Part shown: one piece after another, positions 52,034-62,191 of the stretch | How the letters are laid out: every line of letters starts with the position of its first letter | Position numbering within the stretch: the first letter of the stretch is position 1 | The notes under the pieces: model-generated | Databases searched by the model: none | What the model was told of the DNA's origin: nothing | Seen by the model: the letters and a program-made list of their open reading frames with translations, nothing else | Position numbers and translations under genes: made by a program | Assembly: GCA_019203745.1 (NCBI GenBank) | Contig: CP078104.1 | Coordinates: 1,834,501-1,898,500, forward strand | DNA length: 64,000 nucleotides | Direction: 5' to 3' | Origin: Chryseobacterium sp. E1 | Lineage (GTDB): Bacteria > Bacteroidota > Bacteroidia > Flavobacteriales > Weeksellaceae

Positions 52034-52504
52034 ATGAAATCAAAATCATTATTCACCGCATGCCTCCTCATATCAACATTATCCTTAGCACAGGAAAAGA
52101 AAGCAGAAAAATCTAAATATAACCAGGAACTGGCAACTTCATTAGGAGCCGATAAATATGGAATGAAACCTTATACGATTGTCATGCTGACAACAGGCTC
52201 TGCTAAGATTGAAGATAAAGCTAAAATGGGAGAACTCATGAAAGGTCACATGACCAATATCGGTAAACTTGCAGATGAAGGAAAGATCGTTGTAGCCGGG
52301 CCGTTTTTAGAAAAGAATAAAGAAAACTACCGTGGCATGTTTATCTTTAATACAAAATCTAAAGAAGAAGCTGAGCAATGGGTAAAAACAGACCCTGCAG
52401 TTCAGGCCGGAATTTTCAGTTATGAAATTTTCCCCTGGTATGGTTCAGCAGCTTTGCCTTTGTACCTTAAGCATCATGATGAAATCTCGAAAGAAAATCC
52501 TTAA
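52034..52504 (+). CDS. Secreted YciI-like protein
   Basis: Intact, 156 residues. Signal peptide MKSKSLFTACLLISTLSLAQ, then a ferredoxin-like domain: YTIVMLTTGSAKIEDKAKMG, GHMTNIGKLADEGKIVVAGP, FLEKNKENYRGMFIFNTKSK, EEAEQWVKTDPAVQAGIFSY. The HMxNIGKL and VAGPF motifs are typical of the YciI / dimeric alpha-beta barrel family. Exported members are common in Bacteroidota; their function is unknown. Confidence 0.85.
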   Translation: MKSKSLFTACLLISTLSLAQEKKAEKSKYNQELATSLGADKYGMKPYTIVMLTTGSAKIEDKAKMGELMKGHMTNIGKLADEGKIVVAGPFLEKNKENYRGMFIFNTKSKEEAEQWVKTDPAVQAGIFSYEIFPWYGSAALPLYLKHHDEISKENP

Positions 52505-52514
52505 ACATTATAAG

Positions 52515-52540
52515 AAATCCCTCAGTTGAGGGATTTTTTT
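52515..52540. terminator. Bidirectional terminator
   Basis: AAATCCCTC / GAGGGATTT with AGTT loop, followed by TTTTTAT on the plus strand and, on the minus strand, by CTTATAATG. Lies between the convergent YciI-like gene and the double-glycine peptide gene. Confidence 0.8.
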
Positions 52541-52545
52541 ATAAA

Positions 52546-52707
52546 TCAAAACAGATATATGGTTTTCTGGGTGGATAACAGCAGAGGGTTGCTACAGAAT
52601 GTGTATCCTGCCGGGCAGCCTCCATCTACAGGTACTTCACAGGCTAACGCTGCACCACCTAAGACAGTTTTTAATTCTTTTCTGTTTAAGCTTTTTAAAT
52701 TTTTCAT
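52546..52707 (-). CDS. Double-glycine leader peptide 1, bacteriocin-like
   Basis: 53 residues: leader MKNLKSLNRKELKTVLGG, then AALACEVPVDGGCPAGYTFC and a tail ending TIYLF. The leader matches the MKNLKxLxRxELKxxxGG pattern of Bacteroidota peptide precursors cleaved and exported by peptidase-containing (C39) ABC transporters. The core has three Cys. No maturation or export gene is visible nearby. The tail after the third Cys may be off if another base is lost here. Confidence 0.75.
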   Translation of the reverse strand: MKNLKSLNRKELKTVLGGAALACEVPVDGGCPAGYTFCSNPLLLSTQKTIYLF

Positions 52708-52912
52708 GATGAATTTAGTTTAATTTGTTTCCTACTCTTGAAGATTTTCGGATTCCTCTTTATTATTTCTCTTTGAATGGAAATAAATATACAATTTATT
52801 TTTTAATCTACTACATTTCAATATATTCCTTATTAAAAAATTAAAATTTTAAATTATATTTCTTTTTAAAATGAATTAAATTAATTACTTTAGCCTATAA
52901 GCAATTAAAATT

Positions 52913-52935
52913 AACTTACTTACTGTAAGCAAGTT
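52913..52935. promoter_or_regulatory. Near-perfect dyad ahead of peptide 2
   Basis: AACTTACTTAC and GTAAGCAAGTT are inverted repeats with one mismatch around a single T, 30 bases before the start of the second double-glycine peptide. This is an operator-like site for a dimeric regulator. The rest of the 257-base divergent gap is AT-rich and shows nothing clear. Confidence 0.45.
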
Positions 52936-52964
52936 ACCCAACACCATAATTAAAAATTAATCTC

Positions 52965-53207
52965 ATGAAAAAATTGAATTTTACAAAACTTTCAAGAATT
53001 GAACTTAAAGATGTAATCGGAGGAACACTTTACCCTGCAGAATGCCCCGGAGGATGCCATGGTGAAGGCATGATCAGATGTCCTGACGGCACCACCACTA
53101 TGACTAATTTCATATGCATGGGAGGAACCTGTCAACCGGCAGCAATGTGCAAACCACTGGTTCTTGAACCTATCGGCCCTATTGATCTGGAGCCACTGGT
53201 TCCGTAG
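52965..53207 (+). CDS. Double-glycine leader peptide 2, Cys-rich core
   Basis: 80 residues, intact. Leader MKKLNFTKLSRIELKDVIGG, core beginning TLYPAECPGGCHGEGMIRC and continuing FICMGGTCQPAAMC, then a Pro/Leu-rich end LEPIGPIDLEPLVP. Six Cys in the core suggest disulphides or crosslinks. Leader type as for peptide 1, from which the core differs completely. The two genes diverge from a shared 257-base region. Confidence 0.8.
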   Translation: MKKLNFTKLSRIELKDVIGGTLYPAECPGGCHGEGMIRCPDGTTTMTNFICMGGTCQPAAMCKPLVLEPIGPIDLEPLVP

Positions 53208-53339
53208 ACCCATTTTGTAAGAAAAACAGATATCAAAGCCATCTCCAGCGAGACGGCTTTTTATTTTATCCGGTTACAGTATTTTCACTTTCAGCCATTC
53301 TCTGCTTTTTTTTTTTATCTTTAACGAAACAAAATACTC

Positions 53340-54094
53340 ATGAAAACCATCGAAGAAGTTCTAAAAAACTGGATGAAATTATTCTCTGGTGCAAGGAAAA
53401 CAAAAGCCCGGCAGGATATTTCGCCTGTACTTACCGGATCATGACCACTCAGGTACTGAAAGGAATTCAACAGAAAAAATTTGAGGACGGTACAAGAATG
53501 ACATTGCTGGACATTACTTTTGCACAAAGATATCTTCAGGCATGGGAAAGCTACCGTAAAGGAGAAAGGTGTACCAATTCCTGGTATATTGCTTTTGAAG
53601 CTGCCCAAAATAAAAACCTGCTGATACTGCAGCATATTTTTCTCGGCATGAACGCCCATATCAATCTGGATCTTGGTATTTCCGCCGCTTCTGTAATGCC
53701 TTACCGGAAAGTAAACCCGCTAAAAAAGGATTTTGAAAATATCAATAATGTCATTGCTTCCATCAACCAGTCTGTACAGAATTCACTGAACAAGATTTGT
53801 TATCCTGTAGATCTTATTGATCAGCTCTCTGACGGAAAAGATAATGCTGTTCTTGATTTTGCGATATCCAAAGCAAGAGACACTTCATGGGCCACCGCAG
53901 TGATAGCTTCTAATACGCCCAACTTTTTAAGGGAATCAGTGATTGGAATCGTAGATTATGCCGCCGCCAAAGTTGCTACACAAATTCTGAATCCTAAGTT
54001 CCTTACCTCTCCCCTTCTTAAAGAACTGAAAAAGTGTGAAAGCGGGGATGTAGTAAAAAACATCGAAATTCTAGAATCAACAAAGAATTCCTGA
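53340..54094 (+). CDS. DUF5995-like protein
   Basis: Begins MKTIEEVLKKLDEIILWCKE at 53340; one lost A near 53370 breaks the frame. It continues PAGYFACTYRIMTTQVLKGI, FAQRYLQAWESYRKGERCTN, SWYIAFEAAQNKNLLILQHI and FLGMNAHINLDLGISAASVM, and then a helical C-terminus. The LLGMNAHINLDLG motif and overall plan fit the DUF5995 family. About 251 residues. No signal peptide. The conserved His and Asp in NAHINLDL suggest an enzyme, but none has been shown to my knowledge. Confidence 0.78.
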
Positions 54095-54160
54095 TCTGAA
54101 ATAAAAAAGCCGGGACCTTCCTCACGGATCCCGACCTCATAATGAACAAAATAAAAGAAA

Positions 54161-57100
54161 CTATATTGCTTCCTTATGCTTTTTACGATAGGCATAATGG
54201 AAAATAATCGGTAATACGGTAAAGGATAATAGCATACAAATAATCAGCCCTCCTACGATCATAATGGCTAAAGGTTTCTGAATTTCCGAACCCATTCCGT
54301 TTGACATCGCAGCGGGAAGAAGTCCCATAGATCCCATCAGTGCTATCATAACAACCGGACGGATCCTGCTTTGAACTCCCAGGGCAATAGATTCTTTAAG
54401 AGACATTCTGTTCTGCAGATTTTCCTTCATTACTCCTATAAGAACAATGCCATCAATGGTTGCCACTCCGAAAAGGATAATAAACCCTATCCCTGCCGAA
54501 ATCCCGAAAATAGTCCCTGTAAACCAAAGTGATAGAAATCCTCCGATGAATGCAAAGGCTAGTGTAATAGAGGAAATCAGAGTATCTTTCATATTTCCGA
54601 AGTTGAAGTACAGCAGCATCAGAATTAAAACTAAAGAGATCGGTACTACCATTGCCAACTGTTTTGCAGCTCTTTCTTTACTTTCAAATTCTCCCGCCCA
54701 GGTCATTTTATGATTTTTCGGAAGTTTTACTTCTTTAACTACTTTCTTTTTCGCTTCTGCTATAGTACTTCCCAGGTCACGGCCTTCAATATTAAATCCT
54801 ACACCAATGTATCTGCTGTTTCCTTCACGGTAAATAAATGACGGTCCTGTGTGATAATCGATGGTTGCAATTTCTTTCAGCGGCACTTTTTATTATCCTG
54901 AGTCGGGATGAGAATATTCCCCATCTTTTCCGGAGTATCTCTGTAATCTTTTTCAAACCTAAGCATTACGTCAAACATTCTTTCTTCTTCGTAAAACTTG
55001 GTGGCCGCCTGACCACCGATGGTCATTTCGATGACCGCCTGTGCATCCGCTGTTGAAACCCCATACTTTGCCATTTTAGAGTCGTGAAGCTGGATTCTCA
55101 ATTCCGGAAGTCCGATATTTTTAAAAACATTCACATCTGATATTCCCGGTACCGTCCTGATAGAATTGGCAACCTGATTGGCATAGTTTTCAAGCTCAAA
55201 CAAGTCATTTCCAAAAATCTTAATGACTAACGGTGCCTTTACACCGGCAACATATTCTTCCACATTATCCTGTATCGGCTGGCTGAATCCGAAATTGATT
55301 CCCGGATATTTTTCAAGGGAAGCTCTCATTTCTTCAAGAAGTTCGTCCTTGGATATTTTTTCTTCCATTCACTTTCCGGTTTCAGCTGAATATTAAATTC
55401 GATATTAAAGAATCCGGTGGGATCTGTTCCGTCATTGGGCCGTCCGGTCTGTGTCATTACAAATTTTACTTCATCGTATTTCATTAAGATCTCCTTCATT
55501 TCCTTGGTAAGCCTTACCGATTCATCTAGATTCACACTGTTCGGAAGCGTAGCTCTTACATAGATCGCTCCTTCATTAAGCTTAGGCAAAAATTCTGATC
55601 CGTAATTGGAAAATCTCCATCCACAAACAGCCAGCAGAGCAACAAAACCAATGATAAATCCTTTTTATGACGGTCACTGAACTCATAAATTCTATAAATA
55701 TTCACTCTGAAGAATCTTGAAATAAAATTTTCTTTTTCTTCTATATTTTTAGTGAGTAAAAGCTTACACATTGCCGGAACATAGGTAAGGCTCAGAATCA
55801 AAGATCCCAATAACGCATATCCTAAAGTGAACGCCAGCGGAGAAAACATTTTCCCTTCAACTTTCTGGAACGAGAAGATCGGCATCAAAGCAACGATAAG
55901 AATCAATAAGGCAAAGAAAATATAGCTGGCAACACTTCCGGCACTTTTTTAATGATTCCCAGTTTTGATATTTTATTAAATCTCCGCAGCCCGATCTTTT
56001 TGGCTTTATGTTCGAGAGCGACAAATACGTGTTCTACAATTACCAGTGTTCCTTCCAGCAATAAACCGAAGTCCAGTGCTCCCATCGAAATCAAATTAGC
56101 AGGTAATCCTTGAATTTTCAACATAATAATTGCAAAAAGGAAAGCCAGAGGAATCACTGATGCTACAATGAAAGTGGTTCTCCAGTTGTAAAGGAAAATA
56201 AATACAATGATGGAAACCAGAATGACTCCTTCAATAAGGTTTTTGGAAACGGTATGAACCGTTGTGTTCACCAGTTCTGTACGGTCAATGATGGGAACAA
56301 TCTGAACATCTCCCGGCAATTCTCCTCCATTCAGCTGTTCAATCCTGTCTTTCAGCCTTGCAATCACCTCACTCGGGTTTTCACCGCGAAGCATGATTAC
56401 AATTCCTTCTACCACGTCATTTTCCTTATTATACCCAACCTGTCCCAATCTTGGTTTGGCAGAGACTTTTACTTCAGCCACATGTTTTACCAGAATAGGG
56501 GTGGAACCTTTTACTTCAATCTGAATATTCTCAATATCTTCTTTTTTCTCTAAAAGACCGATCCCCGCACTACATAAGCCTGATCACCTTTTGCCACTAC
56601 ATCACCGCCAACATTGATATTACTCTTCGAAACCGCTTCATACACATCCAGGGGGAAAGGTCGTAATTGTGTAATTCTGTAGGGTTAATTTTTATTTCAT
56701 ATGTTTTTTCTTCACCTCCAAAGCTTACCACATCTGCTACTCCGGGAACTGCCAGAAGTTCTCTTTCAACTACCCAATCCTGGATAGCCGTCACTTCTTT
56801 AATAGGTAATTTACTTTTAATAATGTACCGGTAGATTTCACCGGTAGCCCCGGAAGGCGGTTCTATACTGTATTCTGCCCCATTCGGAAGCGTCACATTT
56901 CCCAGTTTATTGGAAGCATACTGCTGTGCATAAAAATCATCAACATGATCATCAAAAATTACCGTAACCACAGATAACCCGAATAAGGAAATAGATCTTA
57001 CCGATGTTTTATTCGGGATGGCATTCATTTCCTTGGAGATCGGAAGGGTCACAAATTTTTCAATTTCTTCAGCACTTCTCCCGGGCCATTGGGTAATGAC

Positions 57101-57253
57101 CCTTACTCTGGTATTGGTAACATCCGGAAAGGCTTCAATGGGAGTATGGATATAGGAATAGATTCCTCCGGCCAGCAAAAGGAAAGTTCCCAGAAGAACG
57201 ATCAATGAATTTTTCAGAGAGAAGGAAACTATATTCTGTACAAATTTTCGCAT
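54161..57253 (-). CDS. CusA/CzcA-type heavy-metal RND pump
   Basis: Proton-driven inner-membrane pump of a tripartite metal exporter. Begins MRKFVQNIVSFSLKNSLIVL, then IEAFPDVTNTRVRVITQWPG, RSAEEIEKFVTLPISKEMNA, LFGLSVVTVIFDD, the middle-helix motif GALDFGLLLEGTLVIVEHVF, and in the C-terminal half SITLAFAFIGGFLSLWFTGT, GIGFIILFGVATIDGIVLIG and IRPVVMIALMGSMGLLPAAM. At least six single-base losses (near 56645, 56565, 55950, 55610, 55370, 54893). About 1030 residues. Its start overlaps the adaptor stop (TAATG). Metal (Cu/Ag or Co/Zn/Cd) cannot be fixed from sequence. Confidence 0.92.
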
Positions 57254-58365
57254 TACTTCCTGGAGTTATTTAATTGATTCTTCAGATTTTCATAGATCAG
57301 CAGGCCGTTGGAAGCAATTACATTTTCACCTTGTCTCAGATTTCCTTCCACATAAATATACCGGCTGTTGGATGCAATTTCCGTTACCGGTCTTATTTCC
57401 AGCTCACAGTCTTTTTATAGACGACTACATAGCTCTGATTATTGTCAAAGATCAAAGCTTTGGCGGGAATAGCCAGCGCACTTTTATTCTGGGAATTAAC
57501 AGGTAAAACAACATCTGCTGACATTCCCGGCCTAAGCTTCATTCCATTATTATCCATAATAATTTTGGCTTTAAGCACTCTTTCGTTCTCATTAAATACC
57601 TGTGAAATGGTATTGATCTTTCCTGCAAAACTGTCATCCGGATACGCCAGGGTCTTTACCACAACAGGCTGGTCTACATACACGTGTCTCATATTGGTAG
57701 CATATACATTGGCCATCACCCATACTTTATCCAGATTGGAAATGGTAAAAGCTGATCTCCTCCTGCCGTAACAGGCATTCCTTTGGAAATATTCTTTGAA
57801 ATAACATAGCCATCCGCAGGTGCTTTGATCTGAATGGTATTACCTCCCGCCGAGTACAACTGCATATTTTTCTGCGTTTTGGAAATATTCGACTGTAAGA
57901 TGGACACTTCCGCTCTTGCTTCCTGAAGGTCTTTCTGAGAAGCGATATCATCTTTATACATTGCTTCTACAGAAGACAGCTTTCTTTAGCTACCGCCAGC
58001 TGGGCGTGCAAAGTCTGGGTATCATCCTGCATTTCGTTGACAGCCGTACTTTTTACACTGGCCAGCGTCTGTCCTTTTTCACATAATCTCCTAAAGAGAA
58101 ATAAGTATCTATGACCACTCCATCCACAAGACTTACAAAGGGTACGGTTTTATCTGAATTACTTTCCACTTCGCCGGTAAGCGTAATGCTCTCCTCTATG
58201 GGAAGCATCTCTGCCGGTACCAGTTTGAGATCTTTCTTAAGTTCTTTGCTGATGCAATACGTTTTATCTGTTTCTTTATTTTCTTTTTTTTCCGGCACAA
58301 GCTGTAAGGGCTACCAGAGCAGACAGATAAATTGCGGCAATGTATCGGGTAGTATTTTTGTTCAT
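57253..58365 (-). CDS. RND efflux periplasmic adaptor (CusB/CzcB type)
   Basis: Membrane-fusion lipoprotein joining pump and outer-membrane channel. Signal with lipobox Cys in ALVALTACAG, then ISKELKKDLKLVPAEMLPIE, ITLTGEVESNSDKTVPFVSL, VDGVVIDTYFSLGDYVKKGQ (lipoyl half), a helical hairpin (EAMYKDDIASQKDLQEARAE, VSILQSNISKTQKNMQLYSA), KAPADGYVISKNISKGMPVT, and the beta-barrel part MRHVYVDQPVVVKTLAYPDD, RPGMSADVVLPVN. Five single-base losses near 58300, 58072, 57988, 57745 and 57415. About 368 residues. Middle gene of the efflux operon. Confidence 0.9.
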
Positions 58366-58368
58366 ATC

Positions 58369-59638
58369 TTATAAATCTTGTCCTACAACATACTGCAGGT
58401 TTTCATAGTATTGATTAAGTTCTTTTTGGTATCCAGAATAATCATCTTATTGCCAATATAGGTATCGAGGAAGTCCATATACTCAAGCATGCTGATATTT
58501 CTTAACCTGAAATTTTTCTCGTGGCTGACCAGAAGTCCGTCTAATGTAGATTCGTAATTTTCATCTATTTCTGTGGAAAACCTCTTGTGTTCTGATATAG
58601 TTTCTGAAAACCGAAACAATTTCATTTTCAGATTTCAGCATATTTTCCGGGTTTCAATTTTAGTTTTTTCGATCTCAAGCTTAGCTTCCTGGATATTTCC
58701 TTTATTACGGTCGAAAATGGGAAGATCGAATGATACTCCAAGACCGATGAAATCCTTCATAATATTTCCCCCACGGTCGTATCCTATGGAAACAGCTACG
58801 TCAGGAGTCTTCATTGCATTCTGGATCTCAAGATTTTTAGCAGCATGCTTTTCTTTATTTTTTAAAATCAGGATATCCGGACGGTTTTCTTTTGCTTTTT
58901 CCATCCATTGTGTCAATTCTACCTCTGACAGCTGTTTTTCAGGCATTACAAATGAGTCCGAAATAATAAGATAAGATTGAGAAGGAATCATCAGCAAGGC
59001 CTTCAGCTCTACCTGCTGTTCTTCAATTTCCTGTTTTAATGAAACCAGCTTTTTCTTAAATTCAATTTCCTGGGCTTTTAAACGAACATATTCTGCCTTA
59101 CTGATATTCCCGAGGTTTAATTGATTGTTATAGGATTTTGTCAGTTTCTCAATGGAAGAAATCTGTCCCTGATAGATTTTCTGCTGTTCCTGATTATACA
59201 GGATCTCAGTCATTGTATTTCGTAAAGTTTTTTAAGTTCTCTGAGTACTTCCTGCAATTCATATTTCTCTCCTTCCACTTCTATTTTTTGCAGTTCAATA
59301 TTCTTTCTTCTTTTACCGGCAGTCTGAATCACCTGTTCTATCTCTGCTGAAATCTGGGTATTCTTCCCCAGTTCCCGATAAGTGCAGGCTGCTCTTCAAT
59401 ATCATAGGTTCTCCACAGGTTGACCTCACTGATACTCAATTTGGGATTGGGCCAGTATTTTGCCTGAACAGCACGGGCCTCTGCCTGAGAAATTTCAAGC
59501 TTCTGGGCAATCATATCCAGATTCCTGGTAAGAAAAACTGCTTCAGCCTCCTGCCTGCTGATTTTCAGTGTATCGGAAATCTGTGCAGAAAAGAAGCTAA
59601 AGCAATGAATATAAAATAGTGTAAAAAAATCTTTTCAA
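58369..59638 (-). CDS. TolC-like outer-membrane channel of the efflux system
   Basis: Outer-membrane efflux protein (CusC/CzcC class). Parts seen: signal end FSFFSAQISDTLKISRQEAE, ARAVQAKYWPNPKLSISEVN, LWRTYDIEEQPALIGNWGKN, SAEIEQVIQTAGKRRKNIEL, YNNQLNLGNISKAEYVRLKA, ENRPDILILKNKEKHAAKNL and PDVAVSIGYDRGGNIMKDFI, GLGVSFDLPIFDRNKGNIQE. The stop at 58369 is 3 bases before the adaptor start. Breaks are frequent, including near 59375, 59225, 58650 and several in 58400-58570. The start is unclear: no ATG fits, and a TTG at 59638 or a further lost base in the T7 run near 59625 are possible. About 420 residues. Confidence 0.82.
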
Positions 59639-59955
59639 GGTCTCTTATTTAAGACCACAAAGCTATTTGTCTAATATTAGAGGGAATTGTAAAGAAAATT
59701 AAAATTCGGTTAGTTCAACATTAGAGTTTGATTAGAACTTTTTTATTCCCTGAAATTATGTTTTAATTGCTATGTTTTGGCTAAAGCCTAAGGATTTTGA
59801 TTGTACTTTGTAAGCGGGTTAAAACCCACTTCTATTGAATATTTTTACTCTATTGCAGATAACGGACTTCATTATTATGAATATGCTTTTAATAAGATTT
59901 TAAATTAATCTAAGATCACGAATCTGCTCAATCAACAAAATCTGAGAGAGAAAAA
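59639..59955. other. Gene-free stretch between efflux and regulator genes
   Basis: 317 bases without a convincing frame. It contains two short palindromes at 59779-59829 described below, and presumably the promoter of the efflux operon near 59640-59720, where no clear TTG / TAnnTTTG pair is seen. No RNA gene seen. Confidence 0.6.
59779..59829. repeat. REP-like paired palindromes
   Basis: GGCTAAAGCC (59779-59788) and GCGGGTTAAAACCCAC (59814-59829, stem GGGTT/AACCC) lie 25 bases apart in a gene-free stretch. Short GC-richer palindromes of this kind stand out in AT-rich DNA and resemble interspersed intergenic repeats of Chryseobacterium-like genomes. Only one copy is in this window. Confidence 0.45.
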
Positions 59956-61316
59956 TCAGGAATGGGCAGGAAATTCAAGAAGAACACTGGTCCCAACATT
60001 CACAACCGAATCTATTTTCATCACAATATGATGATGATCAAAAATACTTTTTGAAAGGGATAAGCCAATTCCACTGCCTTTCACAGTATCTACATTTTTT
60101 CCCCTGTAAAAAGTCTCAGATATCTTCATAAGATCATCAGCCGGAATTCCTCTTCCTTCATCCCTGACCTCAATATATAACTGATTGCCCTTTTCTGATA
60201 ATGTAATCACAACAGGTTTATCAAAAGAATATTTGATCGCATTTTCTACAATATTGTACAATGCAAGATATAACAACGTTTCGTTTCCGGGAATCTCCAG
60301 TAAAGAAGATTTTGTAACCTGAAGCTGTATTTTAATAGATGAGTTCTTTTCTTTTGCCCTGGATTCCAGTTTTTCATAAATTTTCCAGATCAGCTCGTCT
60401 ATTCTTACCTGCTTATGGGAGGTTTCAAGCTTGGTCATTCCCGACATCAGTAAAAGATTATTAAGAATATTTTCAATCTCATAGACGTTATCCAGGGATT
60501 CTTTTGCCACCTTCCGGTACTCTTCAGGAGTTCTGTCTTTTGGGCAAAAACTTCAAGGTTTCCGGAAATAGCAGCCAATGGTGTTTTAAATTCGTGGGAA
60601 ACATAATTGATGAAATTCTGCTGTAAGAGGACATTTTCAGAAATCCTTCCCAGCAGCTTATTGTAAGATTTGATCAGCTCATCAATTTCATCATTGGTAT
60701 TGGTTGAAGTAATCGCAGTAGAAATATTATTGTATTCCGCTTTATTAATTCTTTCCACCACATTGAATACAGGCTTGTATACAACTTTTGAAAGGTATCT
60801 GCTCAGAAAATAAATCGCCAGCAATCCCATTACAAGTACCGAAAGCATAATGATGGCCAGTCTCAGGATCTGCGACTGAAAAGAATCATTCGGAGATTTT
60901 ACAAAAACAACAAAATCACCCTGATTGTCAGGATAGAAAATCCCATAATAAAACTGGTTGTCAGACATAAACTGTATGCCTTTATTATTTCTTACAGCCT
61001 GTAAGTGAGCAGGTTTTATATTCTTATCCTTCAGGTTATGTCCGAAGGTCACCTCATTGTTCCGGTTATAAACGGCAACCCTGTTATTTTGAATAAGGTG
61101 ATTATATTCTTTTTTGATCTGTGCGTGTCTGTCTTTCGGGAGCTCATCTTTTTCAAGGTAATAAATGGCAGAAATAAGTGCCGTATTTCTCAGTTTTTCA
61201 AAGTAGAAAATCTTGGTACTGTCATAATAGGCAAAAAATATCACCGCCGATGTGATGATAGAAACAATGCCGAATGATAGGCTCGAAATAAGGGTAAACC
61301 TGTTTCTGAGAGTCAT
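59956..61316 (-). CDS. Sensor histidine kinase next to metal efflux
   Basis: CusS-like kinase. N-terminal helix ISSLSFGIVSIITSAVIFFA, a periplasmic domain of about 130 residues, second helix LAIIMLSVLVMGLLAIYFLS, HAMP, then the H box INYVSHEFKTPLAAISGNLE, N box LYNIVENAIKYSFD, G1 VRDEGRGIPADD, F box FYRGKNVDTVKG and G2 GSGIGLSLSKSIF. One break near 60543 (A run, VFAQK-DRTPEEYRKVAKES). About 453 residues. Starts 3 bases after the response regulator stop. Confidence 0.93.
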
Positions 61317-61318
61317 GG

Positions 61319-61993
61319 TCAGTCTTTAATTAAATACCCTGTTCCTTTTACCGTATGAATAAACTTTTGTTCAGTTTCATCTATTTTATTGCGGACATAG
61401 GAAATATAAACATCCACCACATTGGTGCTGTTATCAAAATCAATTCCCCAGACCTTATGTAAAATCTGTGTTCTGCTCAATACCTTATTCTTATTCTCCA
61501 TCAGGAATGTGAAAAGTTTGTATTCTGTAGGAGAAAATTCAATCTCTTTGTCATTTTGAGTCACTTTATGAAGATCGGTATCAACAGTAATATTTCCGCA
61601 TGACAGGTAATGATCTTCTTTTTGGTAGCTCAGTTTATTTCTCCTGGTCAAAGCTTTAATCCTTGAGATCAGCTCTTCAAAGTGAAAAGGTTTTGATAAA
61701 TAATCATCGGCTCCGAGATCCAGCATTTTAATTTTATCATCAGGACTGTTTAAAGCGCTTAAAACCAGTATCGGCGTATAATTTCCTTTGAAACGGATAA
61801 TTTGGGTAAGCTGCATTCCATCAAGTCCGGGAAGCATAATATCCATCAGAATAATATCAAAATCATAGGTATGAATAAGTTCCCGTGCCTTTTCTCCAGA
61901 ATCAGCCAGCGTCATATTGTATCCGGCTTCGGAAAGCCCTTTTATCAGGAAGTTGCTGATTCTCTGATCATCTTCTACCAACAAAATATTCAT
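61319..61993 (-). CDS. Response regulator, OmpR family
   Basis: Intact, 224 residues. Receiver with LLVEDDQRISNFLIKGL, phosphoacceptor Asp in FDIILMDIMLPGLDGMQL and Lys in LGADDYLSKPFHFEELISRI. C-terminal winged helix: EIEFSPTEYKLFTFLMENKN, VLSRTQILHKVWGIDFDNST, NVVDVYISYVRNKIDETEQK, FIHTVKGTGYLIKD. Upstream of the kinase in one operon. With the efflux genes on the same strand it most likely controls metal export, like CusR. Confidence 0.95.
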   Translation of the reverse strand: MNILLVEDDQRISNFLIKGLSEAGYNMTLADSGEKARELIHTYDFDIILMDIMLPGLDGMQLTQIIRFKGNYTPILVLSALNSPDDKIKMLDLGADDYLSKPFHFEELISRIKALTRRNKLSYQKEDHYLSCGNITVDTDLHKVTQNDKEIEFSPTEYKLFTFLMENKNKVLSRTQILHKVWGIDFDNSTNVVDVYISYVRNKIDETEQKFIHTVKGTGYLIKD

Positions 61994-62191
61994 ATACTTC
62001 GGAAATTTCCTATAAATATAGGGATTCTAATTAAGAAAGGAAGTCTTAGGCGGGGAGCAGCATGTTTTAAAAAGACCACTGGAATTTCACATTCTTCATT
62101 CTGACACTTTTTATTGATCAGCGTGATTGTATGTTTCTAACCATTGTACGGGCATATTTTTTCACACGGCTTTTTTTCATAATTTTGAAAG

